64,000 nt of DNA from Enterococcus gilvus ATCC BAA-350 (lineage in GTDB: Bacteria; Bacillota; Bacilli; Lactobacillales; Enterococcaceae): NCBI RefSeq assembly GCF_000407545.1, contig NZ_ASWH01000002.1, positions 620,001-684,000 of the forward strand. The letters run 5' to 3'. This document shows, piece after piece, positions 18,449 through 26,817 of the stretch (position 1 is its first letter; each line of letters opens with the position of its first letter). A program made the translations under genes and the position numbers. Below the pieces are notes generated by a model. That model searched no databases, had not been told where the DNA came from, and worked only from the letters and a program-made list of their open reading frames with translations.

Positions 18449-19048
18449 TTACTCGACACGCGGTTCGCGGTTTTCATCGATTTTTTCTTTTGCTTTATCT
18501 GTTCCGCGTCCTGCTGCGTCTTTTGCTTTTTCTGTTTGTTCTGAGGCGAATTCGCCTGTTGTTTTAGCAGCACTTGTTACTTTGTCCTGTACTGTTTCAC
18601 TATCTTGTTCAAACTCTTCTTTTGTTTTGATATCAACAACGTGAATATTCACTTCAATAACATCTAAATGTGTCATTTTGCCGACTTCATCACGAACCAC
18701 TCGTTTGATCTTGTTGGCTACTTCAGTGATATCTTTTCCATATTCCACCACAACGTCCATATCCACAGCTACTTGCTTCTTGCCGACTTCTGTTTCGATA
18801 CCTGCAGTCACGTTATCTGTGTTTACTAATTTGCCCGCAACGTTTGAGAAAAAGCCGCCATCAACTGTTAACAAGCCATCGATTTGTTCGATTGCGACAC
18901 CAATGATTTTTTGAATCACTTTGTCGTCGTACGAAACTTCCCCTTTGACTTCATCAGACTCATGATTGTTATGTGTGGGATTTGAATGAGTCGGTGTCGA
19001 AGCTTCTGCCTTCTCGTTTAAATTTTTCTTTTCAAAATTTTCTACCAT
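18449..19048 (-). CDS. gls24: Asp23/Gls24 family envelope stress response protein
   Basis: 199 residues. The central Asp23 domain (about 35-135) includes KIIGVAIEQIDGLLTVDGGF, and a charged Lys/Glu-rich tail (about 145-199) follows. Family members coat the inner face of the membrane, held there by AmaP, and are induced by envelope or alkaline stress; Gls24 is a known enterococcal virulence and stress factor. The ATG at 19048 has GGAGG 8 bases upstream, so a TTG two codons earlier is rejected. It lies between the DUF2273 and glsB genes. Confidence 0.93.
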   Translation of the reverse strand: MVENFEKKNLNEKAEASTPTHSNPTHNNHESDEVKGEVSYDDKVIQKIIGVAIEQIDGLLTVDGGFFSNVAGKLVNTDNVTAGIETEVGKKQVAVDMDVVVEYGKDITEVANKIKRVVRDEVGKMTHLDVIEVNIHVVDIKTKEEFEQDSETVQDKVTSAAKTTGEFASEQTEKAKDAAGRGTDKAKEKIDENREPRVE

Positions 19049-19123
19049 GTACAATTCCTCCTATAATATAATTATATTTATCTTTCATGCCTTCCAAGTA
19101 CACTTAGAAAAGCATAGATAGCT

Positions 19124-19324
19124 TCATTTGTTCTTTCTTTTATACATAAATTCATCAAGTAGACCCGTTTGTTCAAAGTAATAGCCTAGCGCTACACCTA
19201 ATCCTGTTAACACAATGATCACCAACGTTTTAAAAAAACCAATGGATACAAACAGAATCGCTAAAATGAGTCCCAATCCGCCAAAAATAATTGGGAGTTT
19301 GTAGTTATTAAATAAATCTTTCAT
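19124..19324 (-). CDS. DUF2273 family small membrane protein
   Basis: 66 residues with two adjacent membrane segments (about 10-28 and 30-48) and a basic C-terminus (MYKRKNK). This is the small protein usually encoded between amaP and asp23/gls24 and is probably part of the same envelope-stress assembly. It lies 10 bp after the amaP stop. The function is not established. Confidence 0.88.
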   Translation of the reverse strand: MKDLFNNYKLPIIFGGLGLILAILFVSIGFFKTLVIIVLTGLGVALGYYFEQTGLLDEFMYKRKNK

Positions 19325-19334
19325 GTGCTCCCTC

Positions 19335-19904
19335 CTATTTCACGCGTGACTGATTTTCAGTCGTCTGATGTTCTTCAAATGATGTATAAGCGACATCTAC
19401 TTTGACCTGTTCACGGCTACCTAAAATTTCCTGCAATTCCTTTTGAATGTCTTCCATCAACGTTCCTGTTTTTCCGATGTGGGCAGACGTTCGATTTAAA
19501 TTGCCTTTTACTTTGACCTTGATCTTGTTCTTGGTTGCACGAACCTTGACTTGCGGTGAGTCCACGAACCCAACTCCTTCGATCTTGGAACGGACAAATC
19601 CTTCTATCGCTTGTTTGCTAAAGGATAAACGGCCTTTGTTTTCTTTCAAAACAAACGTCTGTTTTCCCTTTGGATAAAAAATAAGGAACAAGATAAAAAT
19701 CAGTACTACTACAGCGAATACTAAAGCTAACCAAAAGAGATACTGACGAAAATAATCGTTGGACAACGTTGTCATTAAGAAATTGTTTCGTCGGATACCG
19801 AAAGGAAGAGTCAAATAGGGAGAACTGATTGCGATTACCATCAATAATACTGACATCAACAACACAGAGAAAAGAATACCGATTGCTTTTATTCCACGAT
19901 TCAT
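19335..19904 (-). CDS. amaP: alkaline shock response membrane anchor protein AmaP
   Basis: 189 residues. Two N-terminal membrane segments (about 8-28 and 55-75) are followed by a cytoplasmic Asp23-like domain (about 85-170) and a polar tail. AmaP tethers Asp23 to the membrane. It is the first gene of the operon, with GGAGG 6 bases before the ATG. A TATAAT-like element lies about 60 bp upstream on the minus strand, without a good -35, which would fit stress-dependent initiation but does not prove it. Confidence 0.9.
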   Translation of the reverse strand: MNRGIKAIGILFSVLLMSVLLMVIAISSPYLTLPFGIRRNNFLMTTLSNDYFRQYLFWLALVFAVVVLIFILFLIFYPKGKQTFVLKENKGRLSFSKQAIEGFVRSKIEGVGFVDSPQVKVRATKNKIKVKVKGNLNRTSAHIGKTGTLMEDIQKELQEILGSREQVKVDVAYTSFEEHQTTENQSRVK

Positions 19905-20216
19905 AATGCGCCTCCTTAAAGAGTTGATATGAATTGTTCTTGGGCAATCATTATAAAATAACTATCTCGTATTTTTTAAAAATGGTCGCACCACTTTTCT
20001 TCCTCGCTTTCATAAATAAGCATAACTTACTTTATTTTTTTTTAACAATAATTTGCTTACAACCAAACGGTATATAAAAAAATAAATAGAGATTTTGAAC
20101 AAAAAAAGCGCAATTATCGATTCTTATGACTATAAACCCCTCAAAAGTAATTCTCTCCTCACACACTCTCTTCCTCTCTCATAATCTTTAAATAACTTTT
20201 TGTAAAAATTAAGAGA
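19905..20216. other. gene-free region upstream of amaP
   Basis: AT-rich 312 bp holding the promoter region of the amaP operon on the minus strand (TATAAT-like element near 19955-19962) and then the terminator of the YczE-like gene to its right. No ORF with an RBS and no repeat was seen. Confidence 0.5.
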
Positions 20217-20252
20217 ACAAAAAAACACCCAGCCAATCACTGCTGAGTGTGT
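20217..20252 (-). terminator. terminator of the OYE-yczE unit
   Basis: ACACcCAGC (20225-20233) pairs with GCTGaGTGT (20242-20250) with one mismatch. An A run at 20217-20225 gives the T run on the minus strand. Confidence 0.75.
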
Positions 20253-20272
20253 CGAAAAACCGTTTATTTAAG

Positions 20273-20926
20273 TTAAAATTCCTGTCCATGCAGTCCCTTC
20301 ACCGTATCCACAACACTCTCGTGGGCGACATTTGTCACGTCAAAATGAAAAATCTTGAATGTGGTTTCCAGGATAAAGCCGATACCGAAGACTGAAATAA
20401 CAGTCCCGATCCCGACCTTCGCTCCTAATAGCCAGCCGATCAACAAGACCGTTCCTTCGATGATTCCTCGAACGAGACCGATGGGAACATTGGGCATTCG
20501 CTTCCCGAAAGCTACCATCAAGGCATCTCTGGGACCGCAGCCAAGGGACGCACCAATGTAAAAATAACTGCCTACACAAATGGCGATTTGCCCCAACAGC
20601 AGCATCACGACCCCCGGTAAAAAATGAGTCATTTGCGGGATGATCCCCATAGCTTGAATCATATCCGCGAAGGTACCGATCAAAATGGTATTTAAAATCG
20701 TACCGACCCCAATTCTTTCCTTTAACGCAACATCGATGACTAAAATGGCAAACCCACTGATGATCAGAATATTTCCATAGGTTTGATTCGTCAGATTAGC
20801 AATCCCAATACTGAAGGCTTCCCAAGATGCCAGCCCGATATTGGCCTGAATGGTCAAAAAGGACCCCAACGCAAATAAGAACAACCCAACTACCAACTTG
20901 ATTAACCGCACACTGTACTCTTTCAT
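20273..20926 (-). CDS. YczE/YyaS/YitT-like integral membrane protein
   Basis: 217 residues with about five to six membrane segments and conserved loops such as GSYFYIGASLGCGPRDALMV. This is the signature of the YczE family, of unknown function, sometimes found near transport or regulator genes. It follows an Old Yellow Enzyme homologue by 61 bp on the same strand and ends before a terminator, so the two are probably co-transcribed. No substrate can be inferred. Confidence 0.82.
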   Translation of the reverse strand: MKEYSVRLIKLVVGLFLFALGSFLTIQANIGLASWEAFSIGIANLTNQTYGNILIISGFAILVIDVALKERIGVGTILNTILIGTFADMIQAMGIIPQMTHFLPGVVMLLLGQIAICVGSYFYIGASLGCGPRDALMVAFGKRMPNVPIGLVRGIIEGTVLLIGWLLGAKVGIGTVISVFGIGFILETTFKIFHFDVTNVAHESVVDTVKGLHGQEF

Positions 20927-20987
20927 TTAAACGCTTCTTTCTTTACTCATTTCTTTTTCGACCTATAGGATAAAAAAATAATCGTGA

Positions 20988-21992
20988 CTACTCCAATGCC
21001 GCGAGTGCTTCGCTCGCCCAATTTGAATCCTTCAATATCGCGCGCCCAACGCCAATCATATCTGCTTTATTACTTACTAGAAGATCTTCTGCAGCGGAAG
21101 CCGTCACCACGCCCCCAGTAAGTATAACAGGAATGTGTACACTTTTCTTGAGGACTTCTGATAGATCACAAAAGTAGCCTTCTTTTTTCGTGTGGGGGTG
21201 CGTATAAAAACTAAACCCGCCGGAAACATCTATCAAACAAACTCCAGCTTCCTCAAACGCCTTTGCGGCAATCACACTGTCTTCAATCGAAGTTCCACCA
21301 GGTAAATAATCACTCGCACCCAATCGAACAGCAATAGGAAAGTCCATACCGACCTGTTTTTGAATCCCGCGGATAATTTCTAAATGAAGCTTGATTCTAC
21401 CGCTGATTTGATCGCCGCGATAGGCATCTCTTCGTTTGTTGATCAATGGAGAATAGAACTGATTTAGCAGGTACCCGTGTGCCGAGTGAAGCTCCACGCC
21501 ATCGAAACCTGCTTCTTTTGCTCTTACTGCTGCCGCAACAAATGCACTGATTACGTGTTGAATCTCCTTCACCGTCATTTGCTTCGGAATTCCTTCCGCC
21601 CGCGAGACTTTAGGAAACACGGTTGCACTTGCGCTTAAGGGTTCTGCTCCGATAATCGCCTGTTTAGCTAATCCCCCTGCATGACTGATTTGCGCGAATG
21701 CTTTTGTCTGATTTTGATGAATGACTGTGGTCAATTTCTTCAAGCCCACAATATCACTGTCTTTCGCAATAGATAATTGTCCAGCACTCGCTTGTCCGCG
21801 GGGATGGACAAAGCTATGCTCCGTGATGATCAATCCGAGTGATCCTCCTGCACTTTTTTCAGCATAGTACGCGCAAAGTGCATCTGTCACTTCTCCATTC
21901 TCGGTAGATTTTGCTGTGGCCATTGGCGGTAACACCAAGCGATTGTTGATTTCAAGATTCCCTACCCTAATGGGCGATGCCAGTACACTCAT
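20988..21992 (-). CDS. NADH:flavin oxidoreductase, Old Yellow Enzyme family
   Basis: 334-residue TIM-barrel FMN enzyme. Family marks are PIRVGNLEINNRLVLPPM near the N-terminus, HAGGLA around residue 110, ELHSAHGYLLNQFYSP around 170 with the substrate-binding histidines, and ILTGGVVTASAAEDLL plus MIGVGRAI at the FMN phosphate site. These enzymes reduce activated C=C bonds of enals, enones or xenobiotics. The ATG at 21992 follows GGAGGAG by 5 bases. It is the first gene of a unit with the YczE-like gene. Confidence 0.92.
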   Translation of the reverse strand: MSVLASPIRVGNLEINNRLVLPPMATAKSTENGEVTDALCAYYAEKSAGGSLGLIITEHSFVHPRGQASAGQLSIAKDSDIVGLKKLTTVIHQNQTKAFAQISHAGGLAKQAIIGAEPLSASATVFPKVSRAEGIPKQMTVKEIQHVISAFVAAAVRAKEAGFDGVELHSAHGYLLNQFYSPLINKRRDAYRGDQISGRIKLHLEIIRGIQKQVGMDFPIAVRLGASDYLPGGTSIEDSVIAAKAFEEAGVCLIDVSGGFSFYTHPHTKKEGYFCDLSEVLKKSVHIPVILTGGVVTASAAEDLLVSNKADMIGVGRAILKDSNWASEALAALE

Positions 21993-22225
21993 CCCTGCTC
22001 CTCCTTTTTCCATCTCTACCTGTCCTACTTTTTTAAGTGTAGCAGTTTCTCGGAGGGAATATAAGAGAGACTCCCCTTTTTCAATTGAATTCCGAGGCTA
22101 AATATTCTTTTTTCTACTATATAAAGGTAGCTTTAATTATCAGAGACCGTTAGTTGCTTTTGAAGCTGAGTTAAGATTCATAGCACATATTTCTTTTGCG
22201 ATATTTTTATCACTTAATTCCATAT

Positions 22226-22269
22226 AAAAACAAAGACCCAATCAACAAATCGAAGGGATTAGGTCTTTG
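22226..22269 (-). terminator. terminator of the MarR-GNAT operon
   Basis: CAAAGACC (22231-22238) pairs with GGTCTTTG (22262-22269), extended by AATC/GATT. The A run at 22226-22230 gives T residues on the minus strand after the stem. Confidence 0.85.
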
Positions 22270-22274
22270 CAGTA

Positions 22275-22769
22275 TTAGTTTTCAGTTAATTTTCTCATGA
22301 AAAAAACGCTATCGACATCCATCAAATGATAATCTTTTGGCATCTCTGTTTTATCGATCAACTCAAAGCCGTTCTTTTTATAAAATTTTTGAGCCGCCTT
22401 CAACACCTCTACCGTACCTAAATAAAGCCGCTCATAGCCTTGTTCTTTACAGTAGTTCACCAAAGTATCCAATAATTTTCGACCGATCTGTTTTTCTCCT
22501 CGGAAATCTTTTGTGACAAACATCTTTTTGATTGCTCCGCAGTGATTTTCTAATCGTACAAGCGCGATCGTCCCGATCACCTTATCATCAAACAGCGCGA
22601 CCCAAAAGTTGCCTCCCGTATTGATATATTCTTCTTGGATCGTTAACAGATCTGGCTGATCCTCAACGGTAAGCTGGATGTTAAACTCTTCTCGCTGAAT
22701 AGGAATGATCAGATCCACGATTTCTTGTGTGTATTTTTCTTCAAACGGTACGATTTTTACTTCTGACAT
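22275..22769 (-). CDS. GNAT family N-acetyltransferase
   Basis: 164 residues. The acetyl-CoA-binding motif A is visible as KKMFVTKDFRGEKQIGRKLL, followed by YLGTVEVLKAAQKFYKKNGF, the typical C-terminal strand and helix. The start at 22769 has GGAG 8 bases upstream, and a TTG three codons earlier is rejected. It lies 16 bp after a MarR gene and is probably controlled by it. The substrate is unknown. Confidence 0.9.
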   Translation of the reverse strand: MSEVKIVPFEEKYTQEIVDLIIPIQREEFNIQLTVEDQPDLLTIQEEYINTGGNFWVALFDDKVIGTIALVRLENHCGAIKKMFVTKDFRGEKQIGRKLLDTLVNYCKEQGYERLYLGTVEVLKAAQKFYKKNGFELIDKTEMPKDYHLMDVDSVFFMRKLTEN

Positions 22770-22785
22770 GTTGGACAACTCCTTT

Positions 22786-23226
22786 TTATTCTTCTAACTC
22801 ATTAGGAACGACTTGATACAAAATTTTTTCGATCGTTTTCATAGCCTGAACCAATTGCTGCTGCTCCTCATTATTTAGAGGTGCTAACAGCTCCTGCATT
22901 TTTTGATCCGACTGCGCTTCGACATAACGATTCAACGCCGTGCCCTCTTCCGTGAGGAAAAGATGCATGCTTCGGCTATCTTCAGAACTCTTCTCTTTAT
23001 AAATATAGCTGTTTCGTTCTAATTTACTCAATTTCCGACTCAAATAGCTCTTTTTAATATTTAGACATTTCGTCAGATCATTGGCCGTGACATTAGGATG
23101 ACGACCGATCTCTCCCAAAATCCGCATTTCGATCATGGAATAATCCAGATCAAATACTTTTTGATCGAAGACGCCTAAGATTCTCGTGTAATAACGATTG
23201 AATTTCCTTACTTCCTGCGTATCCAT
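22786..23226 (-). CDS. MarR family transcriptional regulator
   Basis: 146 residues. The winged HTH (about 35-100) includes VTANDLTKCLNIKKSYLSRKL and the wing KSSEDSRSMHLFLTEEG. It has the size and helical ends of MarR dimers. AGGAGG lies 5 bases before the ATG. Its own promoter (23274-23302) overlaps two dyads with the shared core AGTTTACTTTATCAACTA, so it is almost certainly autoregulated. It is co-transcribed with a GNAT gene. Confidence 0.92.
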   Translation of the reverse strand: MDTQEVRKFNRYYTRILGVFDQKVFDLDYSMIEMRILGEIGRHPNVTANDLTKCLNIKKSYLSRKLSKLERNSYIYKEKSSEDSRSMHLFLTEEGTALNRYVEAQSDQKMQELLAPLNNEEQQQLVQAMKTIEKILYQVVPNELEE

Positions 23227-23245
23227 CCCGTCCTCCTATTCTCTT

Positions 23246-23306
23246 CAACTAGTTTACTTTATCAACTAGTTGAAGTATACACAATTTAGTTTACTTTATC
23301 AACTAA
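23246..23306 (-). promoter_or_regulatory. MarR promoter with two operator dyads
   Basis: Operator 1: CAACTAGTT-9-AACTAGTTG, a perfect dyad at 23246-23272. Operator 2: TTAGTT-9-AACTAA at 23286-23306. Both spacers are TACTTTATC. The minus-strand promoter has -35 TTGATA (23297-23302), a 17-bp spacer and -10 TATACT (23274-23279). One operator covers the -35 and the other lies just downstream of the -10, as for a self-repressing MarR protein. Confidence 0.88.
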
Positions 23307-23381
23307 GTTTCGTTGAGAGTAAAAAGACTTGTAGAAACGTATGGAATGCTTTATTCTATCAAAAGTGTTCTTCGTGAATTC

Positions 23382-23410
23382 TTGTGAAGGAAGTCATTTC
23401 CGACTATAAT
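23382..23410 (+). promoter_or_regulatory. promoter of the EF-G-binding protein gene
   Basis: -35 TTGTGA (23382-23387), a 17-bp spacer and -10 TATAAT (23405-23410). Transcription would start near 23417 and give a leader of about 150 bases before the main gene at 23566. Confidence 0.8.
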
Positions 23411-23456
23411 GCATGACGAACACCCAACACTATTTAGAAGCTAGGAGGCGGTCTTG

Positions 23457-23600
23457 ATGACAGAATCATCTTGTATCGTACGCACAAAGAACGACGACCC
23501 TGTATTTAATTATTCGTTCTTTGATGGAAAGCTCTTTTCCTCAAAGACAAGAAACGAGGAAAATCATGACGAACAAACAACTATTATTGCGCCCATCTGA
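23457..23600 (+). CDS. upstream ORF (47 codons) overlapping the EF-G-binding protein gene
   Basis: ATG at 23457 has a strong AGGAGG 8 bases upstream. The frame runs MTESSCIVRTKNDDPVFNYS and on to TGA at 23598-23600, passing through and beyond the start of the main gene at 23566 in another frame. Ribosomes on this ORF would move through the hairpin that hides the main gene's ribosome binding site. I do not recognise the peptide as a folded protein. A role as a leader peptide for translational control is inferred; FusB-type resistance genes are known to be induced through translational attenuation. Confidence 0.6.
   Translation: MTESSCIVRTKNDDPVFNYSFFDGKLFSSKTRNEENHDEQTTIIAPI
23535..23563 (+). 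promoter_or_regulatory. hairpin sequestering the RBS of the EF-G-binding protein gene
   Basis: TTTTCCTC (23535-23542) pairs perfectly with GAGGAAAA (23556-23563), which contains the Shine-Dalgarno of the gene starting at 23566. A competing stem CTTTGA (23519-23524) with TCAAAG (23541-23546) shares bases 23541-23542, so the two stems exclude each other in part. This is the architecture of a translational attenuator. Confidence 0.7.
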
Positions 23601-24213
23601 TTATTGGTACTGCAAACAACAGATTGGTGAGTTGGTCAGCGCCTACCATTCTGTCAATGACAAGCAGACGATCGTGACGCTACAGACATTGATACAAGGA
23701 AAGACCGAAGAATTCTTCGGCCGTGACCCTCGATTAGCCGCGTATTGGGAAAAATTTCTTGATACCGGAATGACTCGGGAAACCTTTGAAAAATATTTTG
23801 AAGAACTAAAAGCCTTTGTCCAAGCGATGGACACGCCCTCTACCAAACAAATGGAGAAGGCCTTTCGAAAAGTAAAAAAAATGAACTATCCAGATTTGGA
23901 AGCAATGGATTTTCGTGAGTTGAGCTATTTAGGTTGGACTGATAGCGGCACGAATCGTAAGTATTTGATTCGAAAGATCGACAACCGCTTCACAGGAGTA
24001 TACGGCAGCTTCAGCTCGGATGTTCAAAAAGGGCACTGTGCCATTTGCAATCAAATCAGTACAGTGAGCTTCTTCTTAGCTACTACAAAAACTTCTGGCG
24101 ATGGAACCTATACAAAAAAGGGAAATTACATCTGCACCGACAGCAATCAATGCAATCGGCAAATGACCCAATTGGCTACACTTGATCGTTTTTGGGAAAT
24201 CGTCACCAATTAA
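23566..24213 (+). CDS. FusB/FusC-like elongation factor G-binding protein
   Basis: 215 residues, matching the usual 213-215 of FusB. The N-terminal helical bundle (about 1-130) binds EF-G in the family; the C-terminal treble-clef zinc domain shows YLGWTDSGTNRKY, then HCAICNQIS and a second CxxxxxC pair (ICTDSNQCNRQ). Such proteins release EF-G from the ribosome and can give fusidic acid resistance. In chromosomal enterococcal copies the resistance phenotype must be tested. The start at 23566 has GAGG 6 bases upstream; the site is inside a hairpin and an upstream ORF overlaps the start. Confidence 0.9.
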   Translation: MTNKQLLLRPSDYWYCKQQIGELVSAYHSVNDKQTIVTLQTLIQGKTEEFFGRDPRLAAYWEKFLDTGMTRETFEKYFEELKAFVQAMDTPSTKQMEKAFRKVKKMNYPDLEAMDFRELSYLGWTDSGTNRKYLIRKIDNRFTGVYGSFSSDVQKGHCAICNQISTVSFFLATTKTSGDGTYTKKGNYICTDSNQCNRQMTQLATLDRFWEIVTN

Positions 24214-24219
24214 AATAAG

Positions 24220-24264
24220 CGCAACGAGTCGTGGAAACTGTTCCTATGACTCGTTGCGTTTTTT
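24220..24264 (+). terminator. terminator of the EF-G-binding protein gene
   Basis: CGCAACGAGTC (24220-24230) pairs perfectly with GACTCGTTGCG (24248-24258), followed by six T residues. Confidence 0.93.
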
Positions 24265-24307
24265 CGATCCAGTTCCGATGACTCTCCTATTTTCTAAATT
24301 TTCTCCA

Positions 24308-24347
24308 TAAAAAAAGATCAAACACGGGCAGCCCGATGCTTGATCTT
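24308..24347 (-). terminator. terminator of the pcp operon
   Basis: AAGATCAA (24314-24321) pairs with TTGATCTT (24340-24347), with a GGGC/GCCC inner stem. The A run at 24308-24315 gives T residues on the minus strand. Confidence 0.85.
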
Positions 24348-24360
24348 ACTCGTTTTAAAA

Positions 24361-25005
24361 TTACATGATTGTTCCCATTGCGACCTGTTGATCTTCATCT
24401 GTCGTGATTGCGGCAGCTACTGCAGCCTCTAAGCCTTTGGCTATCGTTTCAACGGGTAAGCTTGGTGTACCAACAGGTAAATCCACGACTTGTTCTGGTA
24501 AATACGGCACATGGATGAATCCACCCTTGATTGTTTGTTCTTTTTTCTCGGCTAAATATAACAAACGGTACATGATATCATTGCAGACGAATGTGCCCGC
24601 CGTATAAGAAACACTGGAAGGAATCCCCGCTTCTTTCACGTTGCTCACCATCGCCTTGACTGGGATCGTCGCAAAGTAGGCGGTTTCGCCATCCTCATGA
24701 ATAACTTGGTTTAATGGCTGCTGCTGCTCATTATCTGGGATGCGCGCCTCCATCAAGTTGATCGCTACTTTCTCAATAGAAATATCCGAACGTCCGCCTG
24801 CTTGACCAACACAGATCACGATATCTGGTTGTTGTTCGTCTATCGCTTTGGCTAAGACTTCGCCATCTTTTTCAAAGACCGTTGGAATCTCTAATTTATG
24901 GATCTCTGCTCCCTCGATCGTATCTGGCAATAATTTTACTGCTTCATACGCTGGATTGATGGCCGCGCCACCAAAAGGATCAAACCCGGTAATTAATACT
25001 TTCAT
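24361..25005 (-). CDS. pcp: pyroglutamyl-peptidase I
   Basis: 214-residue cysteine peptidase that removes N-terminal 5-oxoproline from peptides. ITGFDPFGGAAINPAYEAV is the family start; VCVGQAGGRSDISIEKVAIN carries the catalytic glutamate, AGTFVCNDIMYRLLY the catalytic cysteine and GGFIHVPYLPEQ the catalytic histidine. The ATG at 25005 has AGGTGA 5 bases upstream. It is the last gene of the DUF969-DUF979-pcp operon, a conserved arrangement in Firmicutes. Confidence 0.95.
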   Translation of the reverse strand: MKVLITGFDPFGGAAINPAYEAVKLLPDTIEGAEIHKLEIPTVFEKDGEVLAKAIDEQQPDIVICVGQAGGRSDISIEKVAINLMEARIPDNEQQQPLNQVIHEDGETAYFATIPVKAMVSNVKEAGIPSSVSYTAGTFVCNDIMYRLLYLAEKKEQTIKGGFIHVPYLPEQVVDLPVGTPSLPVETIAKGLEAAVAAAITTDEDQQVAMGTIM

Positions 25006-25027
25006 TAGACTCACCTTTCCTTTTCTA

Positions 25028-25972
25028 CTATTTAAATAGAATCATATAGCCAATTTGGAACACTAAGAAGACCACCGCAAGCAACGCTTGATTTTTGATC
25101 ACGCCAAAGCGGTCCTTCATCTCTAGCATCGCCACTGGTACAATATTGAAGTTCGCTGCCATCGGTGTACATAACGTTCCGCAGTACCCGCAAGTCAAAG
25201 CAACCATGCCGATCAACACTGGATCAGCACCGTAGGCTAAGACAAAAGGTGCCCCGATACCGACAGTCATGACCGTGATCGCCGCAAACGCGTTCCCCAT
25301 GATCATTGTAAACAACATCATCCCGATCGCAAAGACAATGATCCCAAGATTCACATTTCCCTTTGGAATAACTTTCGCCACCAGCTCAGAGATGACTTCG
25401 CCAACGCCTGCTGCTGTAAAAATAGCCCCTAAACTTGCCAGTAACATCGGCAGCATGCTCAATGGACCGACTGTAGATAACATACGCTCTGCATCGTCCA
25501 AGAAAATCTTAGGTTTGTTAGATCGTGAATACACCATCAAAATAACGATCGCGACCAATACCCCAACACCGACGCCGACCAAGGCACCCAGTTGTGTGAA
25601 TACCGCGAAAATAATGGCGAAGATCCCCATTGATAACGCTGGAATGAAGATTTTCATGCCGATCTTATCAGCCATTTTCTTCGTGACTGCTTCTGTTGGT
25701 GCACTTTCCTTGCCCTTGCTCACCTTTTTGAAAATCGGCGGCAAGGTCATGATGATCACCAATACCCCGTTGATCATCGGTGGAATCCAGCGACCGAACA
25801 TCATTACGATCCCTAACGCACACCAGAAAATTGCGGTGCCGATGGGGGTTGCATTGTCTTTATCGCGGGCGTTTTTGATTCCTGTATAAATCGCTACTGC
25901 GCCCATGACCATATAGATGATCTCGAGTAATTTTTCAGATAATAATACGTCTTGACTTAGAAAAAATGACAT
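25028..25972 (-). CDS. DUF979 family membrane protein
   Basis: 314 residues with about nine membrane segments. GYCGTLCTPMAANFNIVPVA near residue 270 is a conserved loop of the family. DUF979 and DUF969 proteins are encoded together beside pcp in many Firmicutes; by linkage they are thought to form a transporter for 5-oxoproline or its peptides, which is inference. It lies 22 bp before pcp and 12 bp after the DUF969 gene. Confidence 0.92.
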   Translation of the reverse strand: MSFFLSQDVLLSEKLLEIIYMVMGAVAIYTGIKNARDKDNATPIGTAIFWCALGIVMMFGRWIPPMINGVLVIIMTLPPIFKKVSKGKESAPTEAVTKKMADKIGMKIFIPALSMGIFAIIFAVFTQLGALVGVGVGVLVAIVILMVYSRSNKPKIFLDDAERMLSTVGPLSMLPMLLASLGAIFTAAGVGEVISELVAKVIPKGNVNLGIIVFAIGMMLFTMIMGNAFAAITVMTVGIGAPFVLAYGADPVLIGMVALTCGYCGTLCTPMAANFNIVPVAMLEMKDRFGVIKNQALLAVVFLVFQIGYMILFK

Positions 25973-25984
25973 CCTTTTTCCTCC

Positions 25985-26665
25985 CTATTTCTTGCTGCCG
26001 TAGTATTTTTTGTAAAGCTTGCGATCCTTTAAGAAGTAATAAACGATCGCTACGATAACCGCAAACAACGCGACTGGAATCTCTACTTTTGCAAGATCAA
26101 GCAAGCTCGTTTCGTACCCTAAATCTTTCAGTGTCGCTTGAACCAGCAATGCTCCCGGTCCGCCGACAAATAACACTTGGCAGAAGAACCAGGCGATATT
26201 CTCCATTCCTGAAGACATTCCCTTTAGCTCTTCCACGTATTCTTCATCCGGTTCTTGTCCTTTTGCTTCGATGGAACCAATCATCATTGGCATAATGATC
26301 GGACGGACAAACCCTGCCACGCCTCCGAAACTGATATTGAAGGCCGCAAAGATCGAGCGCATGATACCGTATGCCCCAATAACCGCCCCTGCCGACGCAT
26401 TTTTTATTTTCCCGATCAATTTGGCCGCTGACTCTTTCAAGCCATTTCGCTCTAATGTACCGGTTACCAACATAATCAAAATAAAGATCGCCATCGAACG
26501 GTTCGAGACAAAGCTGGTTCCCAGTGTGTTCAACAAGCCGTCCACGCCTAGACCACCCGTAATTGCCGTCACGACTGCCGCGACTAAAATAATCAAAATA
26601 GAGTCCCATTTCAATGCAAAACCAATAATAACGATCAAAATACCTATTAATTTAACTAATTCCAT
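25985..26665 (-). CDS. DUF969 family membrane protein
   Basis: 226 residues with about six membrane segments. The N-terminus MELVKLIGILIVIIGFALKW is a membrane segment, and KNASAGAVIGAYGIMRSIFA is a conserved family stretch. It is the first gene of the operon with DUF979 and pcp. GGAGG lies 9-10 bases before the ATG. The partner arrangement suggests that the two membrane proteins act as one complex. Confidence 0.92.
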   Translation of the reverse strand: MELVKLIGILIVIIGFALKWDSILIILVAAVVTAITGGLGVDGLLNTLGTSFVSNRSMAIFILIMLVTGTLERNGLKESAAKLIGKIKNASAGAVIGAYGIMRSIFAAFNISFGGVAGFVRPIIMPMMIGSIEAKGQEPDEEYVEELKGMSSGMENIAWFFCQVLFVGGPGALLVQATLKDLGYETSLLDLAKVEIPVALFAVIVAIVYYFLKDRKLYKKYYGSKK

Positions 26666-26817
26666 GTAAAACTCTTCCTCCCTCTATCTATTAACCAGCC
26701 GAAGCTGAATTTAGCCATTATTCGTTCGAAAAAATCAGAAAGGGTGCATCAACGCAAATTTTGCAATTTTCTGATATTTCTCTCTATGCTTTCTTTTTCC
26801 ACCAGACACTTCTCACG

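Noticed and set aside
25269..25889. Long plus-strand frame opposite the DUF979 gene
   Set aside because: It mirrors a membrane protein gene; the translated sequence is rich in Met, Pro, Thr and Ile as expected of an antisense frame, and there is no RBS.
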